From assembly GCA_014894735.1 (NCBI GenBank), contig JADBKX010000165.1:1-17006 (forward strand): a stretch of 17,006 bases of DNA, in the 5' to 3' direction. Below are positions 1 through 7,100 of the stretch, piece by piece (the stretch's first letter is position 1; each line of letters opens with the position of its first letter). The notes beneath the pieces were generated by a model. That model had not been told where the DNA came from, did not search any database, and worked only from the letters and a program-made list of their open reading frames with translations. The translations under genes and the position numbers were made by a program. This DNA comes from Candidatus Sediminicultor sextus (GTDB taxonomy: Bacteria > Atribacterota > Phoenicimicrobiia > Phoenicimicrobiales > Phoenicimicrobiaceae).

Positions 1-35
1 GAATAGTCGTTAGTGAATAGTCGTTAGTCGTTAGT
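1..35. repeat. Tandem heptamer array (GAATAGT/CGTTAGT)
   Basis: Five perfect 7-bp units in a row: GAATAGT, CGTTAGT, GAATAGT, CGTTAGT, CGTTAGT. Positions 5-21 form the 17-bp word AGTCGTTAGTGAATAGT, which recurs at 1311, 13894 and 14549. At the other sites this word lies just after a stop codon, so an upstream gene may end immediately before this window; that is inference. Confidence 0.9.
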
Positions 36-67
36 AGGACTGGCAATTAGAGATAGTATTAGCAAAA

Positions 68-98
68 AGTAGGGGCAAAATACAAATATGCCCCTACT
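68..98. other. 10-bp palindrome (hairpin), REP-like or terminator stem
   Basis: AGTAGGGGCA (68-77) is perfectly complementary to TGCCCCTACT (89-98) across an 11-nt A/T loop. It is much more GC-rich than its surroundings. No T-run follows on the + strand (ACCTATC comes next), so a simple intrinsic terminator is not well supported. A dispersed REP-like palindrome or a stem at the 3' end of an upstream transcript are alternatives. Confidence 0.6.
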
Positions 99-112
99 AC
101 CTATCTGCTAAA

Positions 113-140
113 CGTTACTAAATACTAAATACTAATAATT
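113..140. repeat. Heptamer array CGTTACT-AAATACT-AAATACT-AATAATT
   Basis: Four consecutive 7-bp units, two of them identical (AAATACT at 120-126 and 127-133). The 7-bp pattern fades into the candidate promoter that follows (CTAAGTA, TAAAGTA), so the promoter seems to be embedded in repeat-derived DNA. Confidence 0.75.
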
Positions 141-141
141 C

Positions 142-170
142 TTGACACTAAGTATAAAGTATGGTAGATT
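142..170 (+). promoter_or_regulatory. Candidate sigma70-type promoter for the rpmG-secE-nusG unit
   Basis: A consensus -35 box TTGACA (142-147) lies 17 bp from TAGATT (165-170), which matches the -10 consensus at 4 of 6 positions. A perfect TATAAT sits further down (179-184), but it is 31 bp from the TTGACA and has no good -35 of its own. Initiation from either box would give a short leader before rpmG. Confidence 0.5.
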
Positions 171-211
171 TAGGCTTGTATAATTTTATCTTTTATTAGG
201 AGATATTTTTA

Positions 212-361
212 ATGAGACAAAGAATAGTTTTCGCTTGTAATGAGTGTAAAAATCGAAATTATAATCAATATAAAAATAAGACAAATACTCCAGAGAGAAT
301 AGAACTTAAGAAGTACTGTAAGTTTTGTAAAACTCATACTTTGCACAAAGAAATAAAATAA
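212..361 (+). CDS. rpmG: Large-subunit ribosomal protein bL33
   Basis: A 49-residue protein beginning MRQRIVFACNEC, the usual length for bL33. It is a small zinc-ribbon protein of the 50S subunit near the E site. Two CxxC pairs are intact (Cys9/Cys12 and Cys36/Cys39), so this is the zinc-binding 'C+' form rather than the Cys-less paralogue. The ATG at 212 has TTAGGAG (197-203) upstream at normal spacing. It is the first gene of the unit and is followed 33 nt later by tRNA-Trp and then secE, a common bacterial order. Product identity is clear from sequence and neighbours. Confidence 0.96.
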   Translation: MRQRIVFACNECKNRNYNQYKNKTNTPERIELKKYCKFCKTHTLHKEIK

Positions 362-394
362 TTTTAGCTTAAGAGTTTTATTTAAAAATTATTA

Positions 395-470
395 AGGTCC
401 GTAGCTCCAACGGCAGAGCACTGGACTCCAAATCCGGGGGTTGCAGGTTCAAATCCTGCCGGGCCTGCCA
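395..470 (+). tRNA. trnW: tRNA-Trp (anticodon CCA), 3' CCA encoded
   Basis: A full cloverleaf can be drawn. The acceptor is AGGTCCG (395-401) with CGGGCCT (460-466), including one T-G wobble. The D stem is GCTC/GAGC, and the anticodon stem CTGGA/TCCGG carries the loop CTCCAAA, giving anticodon CCA for the UGG codon. The T stem is GCAGG/CCTGC with loop TTCAAAT. The discriminator is G, which is usual for bacterial tRNA-Trp, and CCA is genomically encoded. It lies between rpmG and secE on the same strand and is probably co-transcribed and then processed. Confidence 0.97.
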
Positions 471-513
471 TTTTTTATTATAATAGAGAAAAAAAAATTA
501 AATTGGGAACAAA

Positions 514-714
514 ATGAAACCAAAAAATATTTTCAACAAAATAAACAATTTTATAAAAGAAGCTATAGCTGAATTAAGAAAAGTTATCTGGCCCACCAAA
601 AAAGATCTTAAAAATAGCACAATTGTAGTTATTTTTACTATAATTATTGCCTCCATTTTTATTGGGTTAATCGATATATTTTTTACTAAAGTACTAACTT
701 TGTTTATGAAATAA
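514..714 (+). CDS. secE: Preprotein translocase subunit SecE
   Basis: A 66-residue protein of the short, single-span SecE type (E. coli SecE has three spans). An amphipathic, Lys-rich N-terminal helix leads to the conserved stretch ELRKVIWPTKKDL (residues 20-32). One hydrophobic membrane segment follows at about 35-60. SecE clamps the two halves of SecY in the inner-membrane export channel. The start ATG has only a weak ribosome-binding site (GGGAAC). It lies 56 nt upstream of nusG, the near-universal secE-nusG pair. Confidence 0.96.
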   Translation: MKPKNIFNKINNFIKEAIAELRKVIWPTKKDLKNSTIVVIFTIIIASIFIGLIDIFFTKVLTLFMK

Positions 715-770
715 TACACAATAAATATTTGCTATTTTATGGTAAAAAGGAAGAGAGTTAATTAGTTATA

Positions 771-1307
771 ATGATGGCTTCAAATAAAAAAAAATGGTAC
801 GTAGTTCATACTTATTCAGGATATGAAAATAAAGTAAAAATAAATTTAGAACAAAGAATTAAATCCATGGGAATGGAGAACCAGATTTTCCAAGTATTAA
901 TACCTACTGAAAAAGTCTTAGAGGTAAAATCTGGCAAAAGAAAATATGTGCAAAAAAAAGTATTTCCAGGATATGTAGTGATAGAAATGATATTGGATAA
1001 TAATTCCTGGCAAGTAGTAAGGAACACTCCCGGAGTAACTCGCTTTGTAGGTTCAGGGGGGAAACCAGTACCTTTAAAAGGAATAGAAATAGATAACATA
1101 TTAAAACAGATGGGAAAGGGCGAGAAAGTCCCCAAATTAGATATTGAAGTAGGAGAAAATATTAGAATTGTGGTTGGTCCATTTACCGGGTATACAGGAA
1201 AGGTGAAAGAAGTAGATTACGAAAAAAACAAGATGAAAGTTTTTCTATCTATTTTTGGTCGCGAGACATCTGTTGAGTTAGGTTTCAATGACGTAGAGAA
1301 ATATTAA
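771..1307 (+). CDS. nusG: Transcription termination/antitermination factor NusG
   Basis: A 178-residue protein with the two-domain plan of bacterial NusG. The NGN domain (about residues 7-115) contains the KKWYVVHTYSGYE start, the VFPGYV core and the VRNTPGVTRFVG segment, and binds the RNA polymerase clamp. A KOW domain (about 125-178) with VVGPFTGYTGKVKEVD contacts Rho, NusE/S10 or the ribosome. There is no large domain II insertion. Two ATG codons occur in tandem (771 and 774); the purine-rich AAAGGAAGAGAG at 745-756 is rather far from both, so the exact start is uncertain by one residue. It follows secE and precedes rplK, its usual place. Confidence 0.97.
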   Translation: MMASNKKKWYVVHTYSGYENKVKINLEQRIKSMGMENQIFQVLIPTEKVLEVKSGKRKYVQKKVFPGYVVIEMILDNNSWQVVRNTPGVTRFVGSGGKPVPLKGIEIDNILKQMGKGEKVPKLDIEVGENIRIVVGPFTGYTGKVKEVDYEKNKMKVFLSIFGRETSVELGFNDVEKY

Positions 1308-1310
1308 ATT

Positions 1311-1327
1311 AGTCGTTAGTGAATAGT
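1311..1327. repeat. 17-bp repeat word AGTCGTTAGTGAATAGT
   Basis: Identical to positions 5-21 and one mismatch from the copies at 13894 and 14549. It begins 3 nt after the nusG stop and ends just before the rplK Shine-Dalgarno (TAGGAGG), so it fills most of the spacer. It contains the heptamers CGTTAGT and GAATAGT. Confidence 0.9.
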
Positions 1328-1342
1328 TATAGGAGGAATTTA

Positions 1343-1774
1343 ATGGCAAAGAAATTAGTTTCCGTAATAAAATTACAAATACCCGCTGGTAACGCTAATC
1401 CCGCACCACCGGTAGGTCCAGCTTTAGGTCAGCATGGTCTAAACATTATGGAATTTTGTAAGGCTTTTAATGAAAAAACAAGACAAGATGTTGGAACTAT
1501 AATACCCGTAATTATAGATGTATATGAGGATAGGTCTTTTACTTTTGTCTGTAAAAAGCCTCCAGTTGCCTTTTTATTGAAAGAAGCAGCAGGAATAGAA
1601 AAAGGATCAGGAATACCCAATAAAGAAAAAGTTGCAAAGTTGTCTCGGGCAAAAATTGAAGAGATTGCTAAACGTAAAATGCCTGATTTAAATGCTAATG
1701 ATTTAGAAAGTGCTGTAAAAATAGTTGAAGGTACTGCCAGAAGCATGGGAATAGAGATAGAGAATAATAATTAA
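1343..1774 (+). CDS. rplK: Large-subunit ribosomal protein uL11
   Basis: A 143-residue protein starting MAKKLVSVIKLQIPAG, matching the usual uL11 length of about 141-143. The N-terminal domain carries the proline-rich PAPPVGPALGQHG stretch (the thiostrepton-interacting face), and the C-terminal domain binds the GTPase-associated centre of 23S rRNA at the stalk base. The ATG at 1343 is preferred over an in-frame upstream ATG at 1319: it has a strong AGGAGG at 1331-1336, the upstream ATG lies inside the repeat word, and homologues start at MAKK. It is followed 53 nt later by rplA. Confidence 0.97.
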   Translation: MAKKLVSVIKLQIPAGNANPAPPVGPALGQHGLNIMEFCKAFNEKTRQDVGTIIPVIIDVYEDRSFTFVCKKPPVAFLLKEAAGIEKGSGIPNKEKVAKLSRAKIEEIAKRKMPDLNANDLESAVKIVEGTARSMGIEIENNN

Positions 1775-1785
1775 TTGTAAACTTA

Positions 1786-1815
1786 TGTGGAAGGATAAAA
1801 TCCAATAATACCACA
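1786..1815 (+). promoter_or_regulatory. Interrupted hairpin abutting the rplA ribosome-binding site
   Basis: An outer stem TGTGG (1786-1790)/CCACA (1811-1815) encloses an inner stem GGAT (1793-1796)/ATCC (1800-1803), with an asymmetric internal loop. Its 3' end touches the AAGGAGG Shine-Dalgarno of rplA. It could modulate rplA translation or be an L1-binding mimic, since L1 is a known autoregulator of its operon. I cannot identify the specific L1 contact bases. Confidence 0.35.
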
Positions 1816-1827
1816 AGGAGGAAAAAG

Positions 1828-2547
1828 ATGAGTAAAAAAAGAGGCAAAAAATATTTAGAGGCTATTAGAGACTATAAGGAAGATAAGTCTTGCGAACCGG
1901 AAGAAGCTTTAGATTTAGTTAAAAAGCTTCATTGGGCAAATTTTGAAGAGTCTATTGATATTGCGATTAAACTAGGTATCGATACTCGTCGTTCTGAGGA
2001 ACAGGTAAGGGGGGCGGTAGATTTACCTCATGGTACAGGCAAGAAAGTGAAAGTTGTTGTCTTTGCCGAAGGAGAGAAAGCAAAGGAGGCAGAAGAAGCC
2101 GGGGCTGATTTTGTAGGTGCAGAAGAGTTAGCTGAAAAGATACAAAAGGGATGGACCGATTTTGATGCCACTATAGCGACCCCAGATATGATGAAAATAG
2201 TAGGAAAATTAGGTAAAGTATTGGGACCCCGAGGTCTAATGCCTAACCCTAAAGTTGGTACCGTTACCTTTGATGTAAAAAATACCGTAAAAGCAGTGAA
2301 AGCGGGGAAAGTAGAGTATCGGGCGGATAAATTTGGCATAGTCCACGCACCCTTAGGAAAAATAAATTTTGACAAAGAGAAGTTATTAGAAAATTTTACT
2401 ACCTTTGTCGGCGCTATTATTAAAGCTAAACCTTCAGCTGCCAAAGGAAGATACATACACAGCATCGCTATTTCATCCACTATGGGGCCAGGGGTTCACA
2501 TAGATCCCCAAAAAATAGATGCTTGGATAGAAAAACAAAAAAAATAG
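1828..2547 (+). CDS. rplA: Large-subunit ribosomal protein uL1
   Basis: A 239-residue protein, slightly longer than the common 229-234. It forms the mobile L1 stalk of the 50S subunit at the E site and is a translational repressor in many bacteria. The family signature LGPRGLMPNPKVGTVT is at residues 132-147. The N-terminal half has the typical IDIAIKLGIDTRRSEEQVRG and LPHGTGK stretches. Its ATG is 6 nt downstream of AAGGAGG. rplK and rplA are a standard bicistron; a 219-nt spacer with the L10 leader follows. Confidence 0.97.
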   Translation: MSKKRGKKYLEAIRDYKEDKSCEPEEALDLVKKLHWANFEESIDIAIKLGIDTRRSEEQVRGAVDLPHGTGKKVKVVVFAEGEKAKEAEEAGADFVGAEELAEKIQKGWTDFDATIATPDMMKIVGKLGKVLGPRGLMPNPKVGTVTFDVKNTVKAVKAGKVEYRADKFGIVHAPLGKINFDKEKLLENFTTFVGAIIKAKPSAAKGRYIHSIAISSTMGPGVHIDPQKIDAWIEKQKK

Positions 2548-2594
2548 AATTAGTAAAAATGTAAAAATAAAATATACTTATAAATTTAGATATA

Positions 2595-2724
2595 CCTTAG
2601 ACAGCAGGAGTTGTAAAGAAACAACGTAATCGATATTAAGATATCTTCCTGCCGAGGTGAGAACAAAGTGCATAAACTTACCAGTTTCACCTTCCTTGTA
2701 GATTGCTCTAAGGGAAGGTTTTTT
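2595..2724 (+). promoter_or_regulatory. Ribosomal protein L10 leader (attenuator)
   Basis: The rplA-rplJ spacer folds like the known L10-leader family. GCAGGA (2604-2609) pairs with TCCTGC (2647-2652), closing a junction with hairpins GTTGT/ACAAC (2610-2625) and GATAT/ATATC (2632-2645). CCGAGGTGA follows directly, the usual kink-turn-like segment. AGGTGA (2655-2660) can pair with TCACCT (2687-2692), which would sequester part of the terminator 5' arm and act as an antiterminator. As established for the Bacillus leader, the L10(L12)4 complex binds such a leader and favours termination when free protein is in excess. A weak promoter could lie near TATACT (2573-2578), but its -35 is poor. Confidence 0.9.
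2690..2724 (+). terminator. Intrinsic terminator of the L10 leader
   Basis: CCTTCC (2690-2695) pairs with GGAAGG (2713-2718), with TT/AA extending the stem past a bulge, and a run of six T residues (2719-2724) follows. It ends 42 nt before the rplJ start. It is mutually exclusive with the AGGTGA/TCACCT antiterminator pairing because both use 2690-2692. Confidence 0.85.
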
Positions 2725-2766
2725 ATTGTGCAAAATATCTAATAGAGTTAGAAAGGAGGATAAATT

Positions 2767-3306
2767 TTGGTTTTAAGTAAAGATTCTAAAAAAGAGATAC
2801 TTAAGGATTTGATAGTAAAATTGAAAGAATCCAAAGGAGTAGTTTTAACCGATTATCAAGGAATGAATGTATCACAGATTAGCAGCCTTAGAAATGAATT
2901 AAAAGAGAAGAAGGTAGAGTTTAAAATAGTGAAAAATACTTTAATAGAAAAAGCCAGCAAAGAACTGAATGTAGATGATCTGACCAAAGATTTAATCGGT
3001 TGTACCGCAATGGCTTTCTGTAGCGATGATGGAATTGCCCCGGCTAAATTACTAAAAGAGTATTTTAAAAAAAATAAAATTGACTTGAAGATCAAATCCG
3101 GTCTGATAGACGGAAGGGTTTTTAGTCCGGAGAAAATTATTGAAATAGCTTCTCTGCCTTCAAAAGATGTCCTTATTGCCCAAATGATTAACGGAGTAAA
3201 ATCTCCACTTTATTCTTTAGTGTTTATCTTGCAAGGACCGTTAAGAGGGTTGATTTATACTTTGGAAGCAGTAAAAAAGCAAAAGGAAAAAGCGAAAGCA
3301 TCATAA
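2767..3306 (+). CDS. rplJ: Large-subunit ribosomal protein uL10
   Basis: A 179-residue protein, close to the usual 165-175. It anchors L7/L12 dimers to the ribosomal stalk: the N-terminal domain (about 1-130) binds 23S rRNA and L11, and the C-terminal helix binds L12. The visible family pattern includes GVVLTDYQGMNVSQISSLR, VKNTLIEKA and, near the end, VKSPLYSLVFILQGPLRGLIYTLEAV. The start codon is TTG, supported by GAAAGGAGG at 2751-2759 with good spacing; no ATG fits better. It is controlled by the L10 leader upstream and followed by rplL after 114 nt. Confidence 0.96.
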   Translation: MVLSKDSKKEILKDLIVKLKESKGVVLTDYQGMNVSQISSLRNELKEKKVEFKIVKNTLIEKASKELNVDDLTKDLIGCTAMAFCSDDGIAPAKLLKEYFKKNKIDLKIKSGLIDGRVFSPEKIIEIASLPSKDVLIAQMINGVKSPLYSLVFILQGPLRGLIYTLEAVKKQKEKAKAS

Positions 3307-3375
3307 AGTATTATGCCAAAAAAATAGTATGTAATATTTCATGACAGCCAGATAGGGTAGAATAAAAGCTTTTTT

Positions 3376-3397
3376 CGATATACGATATACGATATAC
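3376..3397. repeat. Tandem CGATATA x3
   Basis: Three perfect 7-bp CGATATA units (3376-3382, 3383-3389, 3390-3396) plus one base, directly upstream of the strong rplL Shine-Dalgarno. The same unit recurs twice at 14021-14034, before rpsG. Confidence 0.9.
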
Positions 3398-3420
3398 AAA
3401 ATTGGGAGGAGGTGAAATAA

Positions 3421-3876
3421 ATGGTAGAAAAAAAAGAAGTCGCTACTAAAAAAGATAAAAAAGTTACTGAGGAAAAACAATCTAAACCTGAAATGAGTGC
3501 ATCAGTGGAAATATTAGAAAAGATAGAGAAGATGAGCGTATTAGAATTAGCTGATTTAGTTAAAGCTTTAGAGGAAAAATTCGGAGTAACTGCTGCTATG
3601 CCGGTTGCCATTTCTGCTAATGCTGGTGCTGCAGCTGCATCAGACGAAGTCAAAGAAGAAGAAAAGACCGATTTTGAAGTAGTACTAAAAGAAGTTGGGC
3701 CAAATAAGATTAAAGTAATAAAAGAAATAAGAACAATTACTGCCTTAGGCTTAAAAGAATCTAAAGACTTAGTGGATGGAGCACCGAAGACAGTAAAAGA
3801 ACATGTGGACAAGAAAGAGGCCGAAGGAATAAAAGAAAAATTAGTAGCGGTTGGAGCAGTTGTAGAAATAAAATAG
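3421..3876 (+). CDS. rplL: Large-subunit ribosomal protein bL12 (L7/L12) with N-terminal extension
   Basis: A 151-residue stalk protein that recruits translation GTPases. From about residue 26 it aligns with ordinary bL12: a dimerisation domain (MSVLELADLVKALEEKFGV), an Ala-rich hinge (about 60-78), and a C-terminal factor-binding domain with KIKVIKEIRTITALGLKESK and the VDGAPKTVKE helix. Residues 1-25 are an extra Lys/Glu-rich segment; typical bL12 is about 120-128 residues. The start is well supported: GGGAGGAGGTGA (3404-3415) sits just upstream, while the internal Met25 codon has no well-spaced site. A very strong ribosome-binding site fits the multiple L12 copies per ribosome. Confidence 0.96.
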   Translation: MVEKKEVATKKDKKVTEEKQSKPEMSASVEILEKIEKMSVLELADLVKALEEKFGVTAAMPVAISANAGAAAASDEVKEEEKTDFEVVLKEVGPNKIKVIKEIRTITALGLKESKDLVDGAPKTVKEHVDKKEAEGIKEKLVAVGAVVEIK

Positions 3877-3896
3877 AAGACAGTTTTAGCAATATC

Positions 3897-3942
3897 GGAG
3901 ATATTCTTTAAAATTTTTTAAAGAATATCTCCTTGCATTTTT
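3897..3942 (+). terminator. Strong hairpin between rplL and rpoB (partial terminator or processing site)
   Basis: GGAGATATTCTTTAAA (3897-3912) and its perfect complement (3917-3932) form a 16-bp stem with a 4-nt ATTT loop. TTGCATTTTT follows, a moderate T-rich tail. In E. coli an attenuator and an RNase III site lie in this same gap and lower rpoBC expression relative to rplJL. This hairpin is in the equivalent place, so partial termination or processing is a reasonable inference. Confidence 0.75.
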
Positions 3943-4183
3943 AATTACTAAATGATAAAATGATAATTTACGGAAATAAATATATCCCCTCAGGCTAAGT
4001 GTTATATTTTATCTGGGTAATTATTTTGTTTTTAAAAAATCTAAAAAATAATAAAATGGTCTCTAAGAAGTTCATTTATACTTTATAAACAAATTTTAAA
4101 TTTTGAGAATATATTATATGACTATTATTTCTGTTACTATTATTTTAATATTTTAATCATTATATAAAGGTTGGTGTTTTGCG
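3943..4183. other. AT-rich spacer before rpoB, no gene seen
   Basis: About 240 nt of AT-rich DNA with no open frame of interest. I found no convincing -35/-10 pair. TTGAGA (4103-4108) is the best -35-like box, but 17 bp downstream is only TATTTC. The last part (about 4121-4160) has weak ACTATTA/TACTATT words that may be decayed heptamers. Confidence 0.5.
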
Positions 4184-7100
4184 GTGCACAATAAATATAA
4201 TCGAGTGAAAGATTATTCCAAAATACCTGAATTATGTCCAATCCCCAATTTATTGGATATACAAAAAGAATCTTTTGAAGATTTTTTACAAAGGTTTGTT
4301 TCGCCTGATAAAAGAAAAAAGCAAGGGTTGCAGGAAGTTTTTATAGACATTTTTCCCATTCAAGACTTTACCGGTAATCTGATTTTAGATTTTATTAGTT
4401 ATTCACTGGGGGAATGTAAAGATTCTGCTTACGGATGTTGGGAGAAAGGTGGAACTTATTCTTCTCCTTTAGAAGTTAAGATAAATTTAATCAGCAAGAA
4501 GACAGGTGAAATTAAAGAGCAAGATGTCTTTATGGGCGAGTTACCGCTTATGACCGAAAACGGAGGCTTCGTTATTAACGGAGCAGAAAGAGTAATAGTA
4601 AATCAATTAATAAGATCTCCCGGTATTTATTTTGATGAAGAAAAAAATGAAAATAGCAAATCATTGTATAAATTTAAAATTATTCCTAATCGTGGATCCT
4701 GGTTAGAATTTGGATTTGATTCTTCCGACATGATTTATGTCCGAATTGACAAAAAAAGGAAAATTCCAGCAACTACCCTATTAAGGGCATTAGGATATGA
4801 AAACAATGAAGAAATAATGGAACTTTTTGATTATGAAGAGATTATAAAAGCAACTTTAGAAAAAGATAATACATCCAATGAAAAAGAAGCCCTGATAGAA
4901 ATGTTTAGAAGATTAAGACCCAGCGAACCTCCGACCGAAAGAAATACTCGTCAATTAGTTTATAGATTACTTTTTGATCCTAAAAGATATGATTTAGCAA
5001 AAGTCGGAAGATATAAAATAAATAGGAAACTAAACTTTGAAGATCGGATATTAGGTAAAATCGCAGCCGAAGACATTGTTGATCCTAGCAACAATAAAGT
5101 AATTATAAAAGCAGAAGAAAAAATCAATCAGAAAATACTTTCTGCAATAATTAACTTGGGAATTGACAAGATAAAAGTGTTGAATTATGAAAACGAAACA
5201 ATAACTATTTTTAATGAGAAATGCGAAGCTTTAATGCCAATTGTTGATAAATTGAGTGAAGGAATTAATGAAGGGATTATAGATGCGATTGTTGCTGAAG
5301 AAATAATTAATCCAAAAACAGGTGAAGTAATTTGTAGTACAGGAGATAAATTAACTATTGCCTTATTGTACAAAATAAAAAAATGTAAAGAAAAGATAAA
5401 AATAAAAAAAGGTCCTTCGTTAACAAGAGAGGATATTGTCGCTTCTTTAAGGTATTTAGTCAATTTATATAGAGGAATTGGGTATATAGATGACATTGAT
5501 CATTTAGGGAATAGAAGGATAAAGACAGTTGGCGAGTTACTTCAGGATCAATTTTACATTGGATTAAGCAGGATGGAAAGAGTGATTCGGGAGAGGATGA
5601 CTATCCAACCTGATGTTTCTGCTATTACTCCTCAAGCCTTGATAAATGCACGGCCATTATTAGCCACCATTAGACAGTTTTTTGGGAGTAGTCAGCTTTC
5701 TCAGTTTATGGATCAGACTAATCCTTTGTCTGAAATTACTCATAAAAGAAGGCTCTCTGCCTTAGGCCCAGGAGGCTTAACCAGAGAAAGAGCCGGCTTT
5801 GAAGTGAGAGATGTTCACCATACTCATTATGGCAGAATTTGTCCCATCGAGACTCCTGAAGGCCCTAATATTGGATTAATAGGATCTCTTTGTATTTATG
5901 CAAGGGTGAATGAATTAGGATTTATTGAAACGCCTTATTTTAGGGTAATAGAAGGGAAAATAACTAATGAGATCGTTTACCTCTCCGCCGATAAAGAAGA
6001 TAAATATAAAATTGCTCAAATAAATATAAAAATAGATAAAGATAAAAAAATTTCACAAAACGATGTACCTTGCCGGTTTAGAGGAGACATTATTGAGTGC
6101 CTGCCAGATGAAATAGATTTTATTGATGTATCTACCAAACAGATTGCCAGCATTTCAGCTAGTTTAATACCCTTTTTAGAACACGATGATGCGAACAGAG
6201 CCTTAATGGGTACTAATATGCAGAGACAGTCTGTACCTTTAATAAAACCCGAAGTTCCTTTAGTGGGAACTGGAATGGAAAATAAAGTTGCTGTCGACTC
6301 AGGTGCCGTAATTATTTCCCAAGATGATGGCTTGGTGAAAGAAGTAAGTGCGGACAAAATAATTATTAAAAATACTGAAAATATCCAAAAAGAATATATA
6401 TTAAAAAAATTCGTTCGTTCTAATCAGGGAACTTGTATAAATCAGATGCCTTTAGTAGAAGAAGGAATGATAGTCAAGAAGGGAGATGTTCTTGCTGATG
6501 GTCCCTTAACTTCTGAAGGGCTTCTTTCTTTGGGTAGGAATGTTTTAATAGCTTACATGCCTTGGGAAGGCTATAATTTTGAGGATGCTATTTTAATTAG
6601 TGAAAAATTAGTTAGAGAAGATACTTTCACCTCTATTCATATTTCTGAACAAGAGTGTGTAGCACGGGATACTAAATTGGGACCGGAAGAAATAACTTGT
6701 GATATCCCTAATATCGGGGAAGGCAGCCTATCGAACTTAGATGAAAAAGGAATAGTTCGAATTGGAGCAGAGGTGGAATCAGGCGATATTTTAGTAGGAA
6801 AAGTAACTCCTAAGGGGGAAACTGATTTAGGGCCAGAAGAAAGATTGTTGAGAGCAATTTTTGGGGAAAAAGCCAGAGAAATAAGAGATACTTCTCTCCG
6901 AATTCCCCATGGTGAAAAAGGTAAGGTTATAGGTGTAAAAGTATTTTCCAGAGAAAATAATGACGACCTTCCCCCGGGAGTAAATCAATTAGTAAAAGTA
7001 TTTATTGCCCAAAAAAGAAAGATTTCAGAAGGGGATAAAATTTCGGGAAGACATGGAAATAAAGGAGTGATTGCCAAAATTTTGTCTGAGGCTGATATGC

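Noticed and set aside
1..35. Possible CRISPR-like array
   Set aside because: Units are only 7 bp with no spacers between them; no cas genes are present.
179..184. TATAAT as the main -10 box for rpmG
   Set aside because: It is 31 bp from the only good -35 (TTGACA at 142) and has no TG extension in the right place; TAGATT at 165 gives the correct 17-bp spacing.
812..1135. Minus-strand open frames opposite nusG, rplK, rplA, rpoB, rpoC and fusA
   Set aside because: They mirror strongly conserved + strand genes, have no ribosome-binding sites of note and no recognisable protein motifs.
1319..1342. Upstream ATG for rplK giving an eight-residue longer L11
   Set aside because: It lies in the repeat word, lacks a Shine-Dalgarno, and homologues begin at MAKK, encoded at 1343 after AGGAGG.
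4103..4131. Promoter directly before rpoB
   Set aside because: TTGAGA has no acceptable -10 at 16-18 bp; in AT-rich DNA such partial matches are expected by chance.
5681..5767. Rifampicin-resistance substitution in beta
   Set aside because: The contact residues are the usual sensitive-type ones; the Thr512 and Leu524 differences are at positions that vary among bacteria.
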